From Eurosta solidaginis (taxonomy: Eukaryota > Arthropoda > Insecta > Diptera > Tephritidae), in the NCBI RefSeq assembly GCF_040869045.1, contig NC_090321.1, positions 133,663,689 to 133,727,688 on the forward strand: a stretch of DNA of 64,000 nucleotides, in the 5' to 3' direction. The position numbers and the translations under genes were made by a program. Shown piece by piece: positions 1 to 9,792 of this stretch; the stretch's first letter is position 1, and the number at the start of each line of letters is the position of its first letter. Below the pieces are notes generated by a model. That model saw only the letters and a program-made list of their open reading frames with translations, ran no database searches and was not told the DNA's origin.

Positions 1-934
1 CTTACGATTCCAAGCACGCAACTGCTTCCGCCAGTTTCGCAAACTCTGAAAATATACAACGTTTGATATATAGGTATATGTATCTACGATCCAACTACTG
101 CTTTTGTGGTCAGTGCAAATTTTTAACAACAAACAAGCCTTGATGCATATGATTTATTTAAAACAAGGAGTATAATAGTTTGTTTTTCAATTTCGCACTT
201 TCCCCAAAAATACTACAAATGCCGCAGGCAATATTAAATCAGCCGGAAAAAATCCCGGAACTCCGCTAATAGTAGTTCGCACAGATTTAGAACACTCATA
301 AATACTATTTAACACAAATTAGCGGAATACGTATACATATATTAATTATTTAAATTTCTTTACCTCTCGCCAAGCGTCAGGAGTCCTTGCTGGCCCGACC
401 ATTGAATTCAAGATTTGTGGGGCAGTTTTTTCCTTGCATTAGTTCGGGGTGGTCCTTTCAAAATGCGATATACCACCGCAGCTGGGCTCGTGTAGTGCGA
501 GCATACTTCCTATAATTATATGCACTTATTAATTTACGGAGAACTTTCAAAAATATTCGCAGAATTTACTTACTTGTTCATCTCCATTTTGCTGCTTTTA
601 TTCTTTGTTTACACACATATATGTATGTATTCTATTTTAAATTTCACCACAGACACTGGTGAGTTTTTCGGTGATAACAGCGTTACCACTTTGGCCAGAA
701 TCGCGAATAAAAGAACTGGTAACGATTTTCGGTTACATACTGTTCTGGATACTATTTTACCGGTAACGCTCAGAATCGGCCCGTTAGTGTCACTAATATT
801 CGTCACAATATTATAAAAAGTAAACACTTTTTTTCTGTCGCCGCTTGACGCTAAAACGCGTGGACGGATTTTAAGCAAACTTACACACAGGTCAGGTATA
901 TGGCTCCGCATGGTTCTTATGTAATTTTTTTTAA
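1..934. other. AT-rich sequence, no gene recognised
   Basis: No conserved protein is visible in any frame. Short ORFs on both strands overlap each other and resemble nothing known. The part from about 650 to 880 has partly inverted GTTACC/GGTAACG words and reads like decayed transposon sequence, but I cannot assign it. Confidence 0.4.
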
Positions 935-1305
935 ATCGAAAAAGGGGGCGTGGCACCTCCCATACAAATGGGATCTTTCGTTCTTAATATCTTTGGAAGT
1001 TTTAATGCTAGACTACTGAAATTTGGTAAGGCGTTATGTAAGTTCCTATCCCTTTTTGAAATCGGAAAAGGGGGCGTGGCACCTCCCATACAAATGGGAT
1101 CTGTCATACTCAGTCTCAATCCAACTATTAGTCCTAGACTACTGAAATTTGGTAAGGCGTTATATAAGGTAAGTATCTATACTTATTTTTATCCCTTTTT
1201 GAAATCGGAAAAGGGGGCGTGGCACCTCCCATACAAATGGGATCTTTCATACTCAATATCTATGGAAGTATTAATGTTAGACTACTGAAAATTGGTAAGT
1301 CCCTA
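935..1305 (+). repeat. Three tandem units of 126-143 bp
   Basis: Three units begin with the same AAAGGGGGCGTGGCACCTCC block, at 941, 1067 and 1210, and continue to an ACTACTGAAATTTGGTAAGG-like block. Each unit contains CCCAT-ACAA-ATGGG, a perfect 5-bp stem with a 4-base loop. The GGGCGTGGCxCC core also recurs in the long dispersed repeat at 15804-17846, so this may be a divergent member of the same class. Confidence 0.75.
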
Positions 1306-1795
1306 TCCTCATCCCTATCCCTATCAATTTCCCTATTGAACAAACATATTTTTTGCCTTTTCCAAACTTGTTTGTTTTATTCCGTATACTTAATTTACAA
1401 TAAGAAATTTCCTACAAATCGCTTATGTATATGTACATAAAATATTTCATATTTCAAAATTGTTTCCAAACAATTTTGTTGTATGAATATTTTCGGTTCT
1501 ATCTGCAGGTAGCCGCCTGCGATTTAAAATTAAGAAAACTCATTCAAAGACATACATACATATGTACATAGAAATAATTAAAATTAAAAACTTTTAATTG
1601 CGCTTTGCTTTTTGCAATAGTAAATTTATTTCACGAAGTCACTCTTAATGTTTTCCTGCTTCTACAAACGTGTTTAATTTAGTGAAAAGTGGTGTGATAA
1701 CAAAGAGGATTTATACGACCAATCGTTTTTTTGGCTGTTAGCTTTCGTGGTGCCATATTTCAATATAACAACGATATCGATTAAAGTTTGCATAA
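1306..1795. other. AT-rich spacer
   Basis: No gene, RNA or repeat end could be supported here. It is AT-rich with short direct repeats of TACATA type. Confidence 0.4.
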
Positions 1796-1798
1796 ATT

Positions 1799-2020
1799 TG
1801 TGATAATTGGCATTATGAACATTGTAAAAAAGTTCGGCTAGAGGAATTGCAATGCCCACCAGAACCATTAGCAACACTAATTTCTGGTTCAACAGCGGAA
1901 TCAAGACATTTTCTAGCCAATATACAAATGTACAATTCAAGTTTCCGAATGACTTCGTTTGAAGCTACCAATAATATTAAGAGACAACTATATGCCAACG
2001 ATCAAGGTAATTTCAGTGTA
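1799..2020 (+). pseudogene. Helitron Rep/helicase N-terminal fragment
   Basis: A reading frame without an ATG carries words typical of the Helitron helicase-like N-terminal domain: a Cys-His-x-x-Cys-Lys-Lys-Val-Arg-Leu segment near 1813-1840, then Pro-Pro-Glu-Pro-Leu near 1855, then an IQMYNSSFRMTSF segment near 1920-1960 that matches the family's 'nIR.YNs.f..tS' block. The spacing between blocks fits the family. No Rep HUH motif, helicase or Helitron end (5' TC, 3' CTRR hairpin) was found, so this is a decayed or captured fragment. Minus-strand ORFs over the same bases are shadows. Confidence 0.6.
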
Positions 2021-2690
2021 GGGTTGCGGCCGTGTCGATTTTGTAATTTTTTTCATAATGAAGCAATATGCATGTTATAAACGATATTTTTTACTGTTTT
2101 CTTAGTTCTTAAAACTATCAAAGTAAATTTTTTTCCGACATAAGAACATGAGAAATATAGTTGACCGTGTGAAAAACATTAATTTCCCATATACAGACCA
2201 CACTCAACGATTGGTTCTATGAGTTATTGATTGTCATGATGAAAGCTAGGAGAATTGAAACTTGGATTCGCTAAACTCTAATGTCATACCGCAAGAATTG
2301 AATACTATTTGCACACTTGCCATTCATTGTCAACAGAAATTGAAATCATTTCATTGAAATTCTTGGAATGAGAATTCCCGCAACTTTTAAGCTTCCTTTT
2401 AGTATGTTCGCTAATTTATGATATTTTTTTTCTGATTCATTCTTTTGGCCATAATCATTAACAATTGGTGTGAATCATCGACATCAGTTTAGGCTCTCTT
2501 CAGTTATAAGCATAGTAGCTAACGTCACTTTGTTCGTTCCATACAAAATACCTACGAAAATTATTTGCTTTATATTTTTATATTTTTTTTTTTTTAATTT
2601 TCTTAGATATTTTCCTTTTCTGGTCGGATACCAGTCCAGAATTTGGTTTTTAGCTAATTGCAGTATTTAACTATTCATCAGAAAATAAAA
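2021..2690. other. AT-rich spacer
   Basis: No gene recognised. There is a homopolymer T run near 2587-2599 and an A-rich stretch at 2681-2700 which probably is the poly-A/T-rich tail of the adjacent minus-oriented SINE. Confidence 0.4.
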
Positions 2691-3047
2691 AAAAATAAAG
2701 GTAAGGCGCAATAACCTCCGAAGAGATCTAAGGCCGAGCTTTCTTCCAATTTGCGTCGTGCCCCTCTTGATTTTCCCTACAAATTGGCCGAACGGGACCT
2801 ACTCGTTTTATGCCGACTCCGAACGGCATCTGCAAAGCAGATGAGTTTTCACTGAGAGCTTTTCATGGCAGAAATACACTCGGAGCGCTTGCCAAACACT
2901 GCCGAGGGGCGACCCCGCTTAGAAAAATTTTGTTCTAATTGAAAAACAGTATTTCTAAAATTTTGATCTTGCTTTGTCGGGGGTGTGAACCCAGAGCATA
3001 CGGTGTGGCAGGCGGGGCACGCTGCCATCACACCACGGTGGCCGCCG
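2691..3047 (-). mobile_element. tRNA-derived SINE, copy 1
   Basis: Read on the minus strand, the element begins at 3047 with a tRNA-like head: an A-box-like GTGTGATGGCAGCGTG word and a B-box-like GGGTTCACACCCC word about 50 bases further on, as expected of an internal RNA polymerase III promoter. A body of about 270 bp follows and it ends near 2701 in an A/T-rich tail. The same element is present in plus orientation at 62612-62976 with roughly 90% identity by eye, and a decayed copy lies near 29130-29262. The head does not fold as a clean tRNA, so I call it a SINE and not a tRNA gene. No target duplication was found for this copy. Confidence 0.8.
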
Positions 3048-3121
3048 ATATATATACATATATTGCTTATAAATCTAAAACGAGAAGTGTTTTAAAGGTG
3101 CTTTATTTATTTTCCATATTT

Positions 3122-3385
3122 TTATAGCAACGTGGTGTGAAACCCATGGGTATAAGCTAGTTCTTTTAATAAAATATAGCCAAACAAAAGCACTACGACC
3201 AAAATTGCCCAAAGCCCGCTAATAGCCCGAATCTCCATCTTTACAACCAAAACTTTATTTATAGATTTGGATTCCAAATAAGAGCGAAAAAGGGATCCGT
3301 ACATAAAAACAGCAATTAGAAATAATATATATGATCTTTCGTCCAAGCACCGCTTTGTACACACTGCAACACTCGTAAATGTCAA
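3122..3385 (-). CDS. Hypothetical small two-helix membrane protein ORF (87 aa)
   Basis: An open frame of 87 codons on the minus strand has two hydrophobic stretches, about residues 19-34 and 56-74, separated by a basic linker. I recognise no family. It lies between a SINE and a LINE remnant with no clear promoter or splice sites, so it may be chance, a decayed exon, or part of an unknown element. Kept because its composition is not that of a random AT-rich ORF. Confidence 0.2.
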   Translation of the reverse strand: MTFTSVAVCTKRCLDERSYILFLIAVFMYGSLFRSYLESKSINKVLVVKMEIRAISGLWAILVVVLLFGYILLKELAYTHGFHTTLL

Positions 3386-3399
3386 AAAGCACTAATCTT

Positions 3400-3969
3400 G
3401 CAAAGATAGACTACGGTCTAGCCATTTACGGACATTGTTCAAAAAGTGATCTAAAACTAGTCACACCACCTCGAAGAAGCATCCGTGCTTTTCCTACGCA
3501 CCACTAAATTGCGTACTAACAGAAAGCATAGCATACTGAAACTCATCCCGATGGTACTGTATGGCAATAACTCCTTGATTTATAATTTATCAGCAGCCAA
3601 AAGAAAGACGCCACTAAGGCAACCGTCAACGATAGTAAAGTGCGTGGTTTTGGCCAGAAAGCTGGGCTTAAACTTCACCCCTATAAAGCCTACAAATAAC
3701 AAACCTCCGCCATGACAGTGCTTTAAGTACATTATTTGCACGGACCTAATCCGACATCGGAAAAGTGTAACTGGCCCGGTCGTATACCAACAGCCCTTCA
3801 CGGAACTAGCCTCAGGCTTTGCAAACGAAGAATGGCACTTCTTCTTATATACGGACGCGTCGAGATTAAATTCAGTCACTGCGTTTGTGCTTGTCGATGC
3901 GATCGAGAATAAGTTAAAGGTATGACATCTGCTTCCTTTTTGCTCAGTATATACAAACAAAAATATATA
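3400..3969 (+). pseudogene. I-like LINE ORF2 remnant, part upstream of the Gypsy array
   Basis: Frames from about 3400 give a thumb/C-terminal RT segment (YGLAIYGHCSKSDLK), which is a common 'xYGxxIYGxxSxSxLK' block in I/Jockey-group LINEs. From about 3770 comes a segment leading to YTDASRLNSVTAF, the first catalytic Asp region of a LINE RNase H. Several stops and frameshifts are present. The Gypsy array starts at 3974 just after this region, and the rest of the same RNase H domain is found downstream at 14985-15479. The LINE was therefore present before the array. Confidence 0.7.
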
Positions 3970-4296
3970 ATATTGTTACGAATATTAGCAAAACTAAGAG
4001 GTGCTGCTATCTCTAAGCCGATGCTAAGCAGTGACGCGAATTCACATCAATAATTCAATCATTATGTATCTACATAAACGAAACAATAATTGCGGCTACA
4101 CATATGTACCATGTACGTATACGAGCAGCGGAGAGTCAATGCACAAACACATGCATATATATGAGATACTCCTATAAGTATGCAATGAGGAAAACTATAA
4201 AATTGTGCAATTGTAGTTACAGCTGAGAAGTTTGAGAGCTACTGGACTAGTAGATTCTGGAAGCGCCTAGAAGATGCGATGGTTGAAATCAAAGAG

Positions 4297-4335
4297 TATA
4301 AAAGGCGGCAATTGTAGAGGCGCTGGAATTCAGTT
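4297..4335 (+). promoter_or_regulatory. LTR core promoter: TATA box plus initiator
   Basis: TATAAAAG at 4297-4304 is followed about 30 bases later by TCAGTT at 4330-4335, which matches the arthropod initiator consensus TCAGTY. Start of RNA is predicted near the A at 4332. The same pair recurs in LTR2-5 at +2596 intervals, so the array offers up to five promoters. Confidence 0.7.
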
Positions 4336-4489
4336 TGATTTGAGTTGTCAAGCAGTTTCGACTAAGACGCTATCTAGCGAGCAAGAGCAGTATTATTTTG
4401 AATAGTAGAGTTTCATTTGAGCTATCAATCAGTTTGGTTATTAAGCAAGCTATTCGTTGCACAGTTTGAGTGTTATTGTGAAGTACTTT

Positions 4490-4495
4490 AATAAA
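4490..4495 (+). terminator. LTR poly(A) signal AATAAA
   Basis: AATAAA lies 158 bases after the predicted start, as expected for an R region. LTR2, LTR3 and LTR4 keep it (7086, 9682, 12278). In LTR5 the matching hexamer at 14874-14879 reads AATGAA. Confidence 0.7.
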
Positions 4496-4614
4496 GGCCA
4501 TTTTGCATTATTACAAATTGGAGTTATTTATTCAACAGTTTAGTGATTCGAACTTAGCAGAGGATTGCAAATAAGAGGATTTGCAAGCAAATTCGTGAGA
4601 CACGTATTTCAGAA

Positions 4615-5753
4615 ATGTCGACACAGATTACATCAAAGATGGAAACACAACTGAAAGAGCAAGAGGCGCGTATATCATCAAAACTCGAAGCACGTATGGA
4701 CGAGGAAATAACGCAGTTTGAAGAAAAATTCGAGGCAGAGGTGGATGCGTTGAGAGGTCGTATACGGGATTGCAACTTAATCTGCCGGCTGCTTCAGCGA
4801 GTAATACGAAGGTAAAAACTCCATCTTTTGACGGTTCTGTTCCTTTCCAGGTCTCTAAGCTACAATTTGAGAAGACCGCAGCAGTGAACAACTGGAATGC
4901 TGTAGATAAAGTTGCTGCATTGTTCATGGCGTTGAAAGGGCCTGCAGCTGAGATTTTACAAACCATTCCAGAGGGCGAACGGAACTGTTATGAAGCATTG
5001 ATGGGCGCTCTAGAGAGACGATACGGAACTGAGCATAGGAGACAGATATACCAAATGGAGTTGCTGAACCGCTTCCAGAGGCCTGGTGAAACATTGCAAG
5101 AGTTTGCGTCGGATATTTAAAGGCTAGCACATTTAGCGAATGCGGACGCACCCGTGGAATACACTGAAAAGGTAAAAATTCAGAGCTTTATAAATGCCAT
5201 ACGGGATGTCGAAACAAAGCGAGCTACATACGCAAACCCAAAGCCAACATTCGCAGAAACGGTATCACATGCTCTGATTCAGGAAACAGCCTCGCTTCTG
5301 TGTAAGCCAGTTTTCAAAGCACGCCTTGTGGAAGTAGAAAGGCCAGAGTGGGTAGACGCAATTTTGGAAGCACTGAAGGGATCTCAACAGAAGAATGCCG
5401 GAGTTATTAAATGTTTCAAGTGCGGCACCCCAGGTCACATTGCACGTCATTGCGATCTTGGTCCTAATAGTTCCAACAATGTGGGTGGCCGTAAACGCAA
5501 AGCTGGCGGAAATGAGCAAGAGCGTGTCGGATGTAAAGAACGAAAACTTGCCCCAGCTATTGAATGTCCTGTGATATCTGTGTCGCAAATTGGAAGGAAA
5601 TCAAGCAGTCTTACCGTCAGAGGGAATGTGGATGGTAAAGAACGTGTACTGACTGTAGATACGGGCGCATCTCATTCCTTGATTCGATCTGATTTGGTCT
5701 ACAGGAAAGTCATTACCTGGAGCAAGGTTGCGTACGGTCACTGGCGAGTATAA
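4615..5753 (+). pseudogene. gag: Array copy 1: gag with zinc knuckle and protease start
   Basis: The frame opens at ATG 4615 with an acidic/basic coiled-coil-like N-terminus (about 60 residues). A frameshift near 4770-4815 moves to the frame of 4770-5753, which holds a capsid-like segment ending in an EFASDI run, an in-frame TAA at 5118-5120, then a C-terminal part with the knuckle CFKCGTPGHIARHC (C-x2-C-x4-H-x4-C) at about 5410-5452. The protease active-site triplet Asp-Thr-Gly (DTGASHSL) follows at about 5658-5682 in the same frame. A further frameshift near 5728-5753 separates it from the rest of the protease. Gag packages element RNA; this copy could give only fragments. Confidence 0.88.
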
Positions 5754-5991
5754 CCAAGTCCGGGGAGAAGTGATCTGTGAAGTCTTAATTGGGAAGGTCA
5801 TGGTTTTACACAAATTCGTTGTGGCCGAGATTGTTGATGAAGTTATATTGGGAGTGGATTTCTTGGTTGACCATGACATCGAGATCGATATGCAGAGAAG
5901 GGTGATGCGTTATGAGAACCAACATGTGCCACTTAACTTCAGTTTGCGGAAGGGATTCAGTAGTAATCGAGTACTGGTGGAGAAGACTTGA
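5728..5991 (+). pseudogene. Array copy 1: protease C-terminal half
   Basis: This frame continues the retropepsin after a one-base shift. The ILGVDFLVDHD segment near 5850-5880 is the conserved C-terminal 'ILGxDFL' block of Gypsy proteases. The frame stops at TGA 5989-5991, shortly before the place where the reverse transcriptase should begin. Confidence 0.82.
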
Positions 5992-6558
5992 CAAAAACCA
6001 CGGAAGTCAAAGGCAAAGGTTAATAGGTCGAATGGGCCAAATAAAGCAAAACCAAAAGTATCTGCGAGAGAAAAACTGGCATTGACAAAACCTAAAAGAC
6101 GCAGGAAAACGAAGCAACGAATTTCCGAGAAAGAATGCGAGGGTAGTTTCAAGCCGGAGCGCACTACTGTTGTGAAATGTGGGAACGATACTGATTATGC
6201 GAAGCCAATCCGTCAAGCGCAAGCTCTACGAATTAGTTCATTGGTCAAGCAACAGAGTGCGAGGGAACGATCCAGGTTAATGAGTAGTAAGACGAAACAC
6301 AGGTACGACAAGGAAAATAATTTGGAAGGTTTCCGGGAGGGAGATTTGGTACTGCTATACAACCCTCACCGACGGAAAGGTATTCCATCCAAATATCGGT
6401 GCAGTTGGGAAGGCCCGTACAGAGTTGTGAAGACGATCACTGATTTCGTCTACCGCATACAAGCAATTGGGAAATCACGAAATAGAAGAGTGGTACATTT
6501 GGCGATGCTAGCAGCGTTTAGATCGAGAGATTTGTCTGATCGGGACGATCAGACTTAG
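5992..6558 (+). pseudogene. Array copy 1: integrase C-terminal domain joined after a large deletion
   Basis: In the same frame as the protease end, a lysine-rich stretch leads to an integrase C-terminal domain: GDLVLLYNPHRRKG near 6340-6380 and a WEGPYRVV block (the GPY/F motif) near 6406-6430. RT palm (no YxDD), RNase H and the integrase HHCC and DD-E core are absent, so several kilobases found in full-length relatives are missing. The junction is somewhere between 5992 and about 6190. The stop at 6556-6558 is followed by a purine-rich tract next to LTR2. Confidence 0.82.
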
Positions 6559-6569
6559 GTAGAGGGCAG

Positions 6570-7196
6570 TGTTACGAATATTAGCAAAACTAAGGGGTGC
6601 TGCTATCTCTAAGCCGATGCTAAGCAGTGACGCGAATTCACATCAATAATTCAATCATTATATATCTACATAAACGAAACAATAATTGCGTCTACACATA
6701 TGTACTATGTACGTATACGAGCAGCGGAGAGTCAATGCACAAACACATGCATATATCTGAGATACTCCTATAAGTATGCAATGAGGAAAACTATAAAATT
6801 GTGCAATTGTAGTTACAGCTGAGAAGTTTGAGAGCTACTGGACTAGTAGATTCTGGAAGCGCCTAGAAGATGCGATGGTTGAAATCAAAGAGTATAAAAG
6901 GCGGCAATTGTAGAGGCGCTGGAATTCAGTTTGATTTGAGTTGTCAAGCAGTTTCGACTAAGACGCTATCTAGCGAGCAAGAGCAGTATTATTTTGAATA
7001 GTAGAGTTTCATTTGAGCTATCAATCAGTTTGGTTATTAAGCAAGCTATTCGTTGCACAGTTTGAGTGTTATTGTGAAGTACTTTAATAAAGGCCATTTT
7101 GCATTATTACAAATTGGAGTTATTTATTCAACAGTTTAGTGATTCGAACTTAGCAGAGGATTGCAAATAAGAGGATTTGCAAGCAAATTCGTGAGA
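6570..7196 (+). repeat. Gypsy-array LTR2 (chimeric)
   Basis: At the five 5' diagnostic sites it carries the LTR5 bases; from offset 306 on it carries the LTR1 bases. It keeps TATA, initiator and AATAAA. Confidence 0.9.
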
Positions 7197-9165
7197 CACG
7201 TATTTCAGAAATGTCGACACAGATTACATCAAAGATGGAAACACAACTGAAAGAGCAAGAGGCGCGTATATCATCAAAACTCGAAGCACGTATGGACGAG
7301 GAAATAACGCAGTTTGAAGAAAAATTCGAGGCAGAGGTGGATGCGTTGAGAGGTCGTATACGGGATTGCAACTTAATCTGCCGGCTGCTTCAGCGAGTAA
7401 TACGAAGGTAAAAACTCCATCTTTTGACGGTTCTGTTCCTTTCCAGGTCTCTAAGCTACAATTTGAGAAGACCGCAGCAGTGAACAACTGGAATGCTGTA
7501 GATAAAGTTGCTGCATTGTTCATGGCGTTGAAAGGGCCTGCAGCTGAGATTTTACAAACCATTCCAGAGGGCGAACGGAACTGTTATGAAGCATTGATGG
7601 GCGCTCTAGAGAGACGATACGGAACTGAGCATAGGAGACAGATATACCAAATGGAGTTGCTGAACCGCTTCCAGAGGCCTGGTGAAACATTGCAAGAGTT
7701 TGCGTCGGATATTTAAAGGCTAGCACATTTAGCGAATGCGGACGCACCCGTGGAATACACTGAAAAGGTAAAAATTCAGAGCTTTATAAATGCCATACGG
7801 GATGTCGAAACAAAGCGAGCTACATACGCAAACCCAAAGCCAACATTCGCAGAAACGGTATCACATGCTCTGATTCAGGAAACAGCCTCGCTTCTGTGTA
7901 AGCCAGTTTTCAAAGCACGCCTTGTGGAAGTAGAAAGGCCAGAGTGGGTAGACGCAATTTTGGAAGCACTGAAGGGATCTCAACAGAAGAATGCCGGAGT
8001 TATTAAATGTTTCAAGTGCGGCACCCCAGGTCACATTGCACGTCATTGCGATCTTGGTCCTAATAGTTCCAACAATGTGGGTGGCCGTAAACGCAAAGCT
8101 GGCGGAAATGAGCAAGAGCGTGTCGGATGTAAAGAACGAAAACTTGCCCCAGCTATTGAATGTCCTGTGATATCTGTGTCGCAAATTGGAAGGAAATCAA
8201 GCAGTCTTACCGTCAGAGGGAATGTGGATGGTAAAGAACGTGTACTGACTGTAGATACGGGCGCATCTCATTCCTTGATTCGATCTGATTTGGTCTACAG
8301 GAAAGTCATTACCTGGAGCAAGGTTGCGTACGGTCACTGGCGAGTATAACCAAGTCCGGGGAGAAGTGATCTGTGAAGTCTTAATTGGGAAGGTCATGGT
8401 TTTACACAAATTCGTTGTGGCCGAGATTGTTGATGAAGTTATATTGGGAGTGGATTTCTTGGTTGACCATGACATCGAGATCGATATGCAGAGAAGGGTG
8501 ATGCGTTATGAGAACCAACATGTGCCACTTAACTTCAGTTTGCGGAAGGGATTCAGTAGTAATCGAGTACTGGTGGAGAAGACTTGACAAAAACCACGGA
8601 AGTCAAAGGCAAAGGTTAATAGGTCGAATGGGCCAAATAAAGCAAAACCAAAAGTATCTGCGAGAGAAAAACTGGCATTGACAAAACCTAAAAGACGCAG
8701 GAAAACGAAGCAACGAATTTCCGAGAAAGAATGCGAGGGTAGTTTCAAGCCGGAGCGCACTACTGTTGTGAAATGTGGGAACGATACTGATTATGCGAAG
8801 CCAATCCGTCAAGCGCAAGCTCTACGAATTAGTTCATTGGTCAAGCAACAGAGTGCGAGGGAACGATCCAGGTTAATGAGTAGTAAGACGAAACACAGGT
8901 ACGACAAGGAAAATAATTTGGAAGGTTTCCGGGAGGGAGATTTGGTACTGCTATACAACCCTCACCGACGGAAAGGTATTCCATCCAAATATCGGTGCAG
9001 TTGGGAAGGCCCGTACAGAGTTGTGAAGACGATCACTGATTTCGTCTACCGCATACAAGCAATTGGGAAATCACGAAATAGAAGAGTGGTACATTTGGCG
9101 ATGCTAGCAGCGTTTAGATCGAGAGATTTGTCTGATCGGGACGATCAGACTTAGGTAGAGGGCAG
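7197..9165 (+). pseudogene. Array copy 2: gag-protease-integrase C-terminus
   Basis: Same layout as copy 1 shifted by 2596 bp: gag 7211-8349, protease end 8324-8587, integrase C-terminus to 9154. Predicted peptides are identical to copy 1, including the stop at 7714-7716 and both frameshifts. Confidence 0.88.
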
Positions 9166-9792
9166 TGTTACGAATATTAGCAAAACTAAGGGGTGCTGCT
9201 ATCTCTAAGCCGATGCTAAGCAGTGACGCGAATTCACATCAATAATTCAATCATTATATATCTACATAAACGAAACAATAATTGCGTCTACACATATGTA
9301 CTATGTACGTATACGAGCAGCGGAGAGTCAATGCACAAACACATGCATATATCTGAGATACTCCTATAAGTATGCAATGAGGAAAACTATAAAATTGTGC
9401 AATTGTAGTTACAGCTGAGAAGTTTGAGAGCTACTGGACTAGTAGATTCTGGAAGCGCCTAGAAGATGCGATGGTTGAAATCAAAGAGTATAAAAGGCGG
9501 CAATTGTAGAGGCGCTGGAATTCAGTTTGATTTGAGTTGTCAAGCAGTTTCGACTAAGACGCTATCTAGCGAGCAAGAGCAGTATTATTTTGAATAGTAG
9601 AGTTTCATTTGAGCTATCAATCAGTTTGGTTATTAAGCAAGCTATTCGTTGCACAGTTTGAGTGTTATTGTGAAGTACTTTAATAAAGGCCATTTTGCAT
9701 TATTACAAATTGGAGTTATTTATTCAACAGTTTAGTGATTCGAACTTAGCAGAGGATTGCAAATAAGAGGATTTGCAAGCAAATTCGTGAGA
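9166..9792 (+). repeat. Gypsy-array LTR3 (chimeric)
   Basis: Reads the same as LTR2 at every diagnostic site that separates LTR1 from LTR5. Confidence 0.9.

Larger units (their letters stand above)
3974..4600 (+). repeat. Gypsy-array LTR1 (5' outer LTR)
   Basis: Starts TGTTACGAATATTAGC. It aligns with LTR5 without gaps for 623 bases and differs by eye at ten sites: 3999, 4076, 4095, 4110, 4161 in the 5' part, and five sites from 4280 onward. After 4596 it departs from the LTR5 end (GAGA in place of TACA), and no TGG-type primer-binding site follows, so the LTR/leader junction looks altered. Confidence 0.9.

Noticed and set aside
609..956. 115-codon minus ORF near the left edge
   Set aside because: No family resemblance, overlaps other ORFs and enters the tandem repeat.
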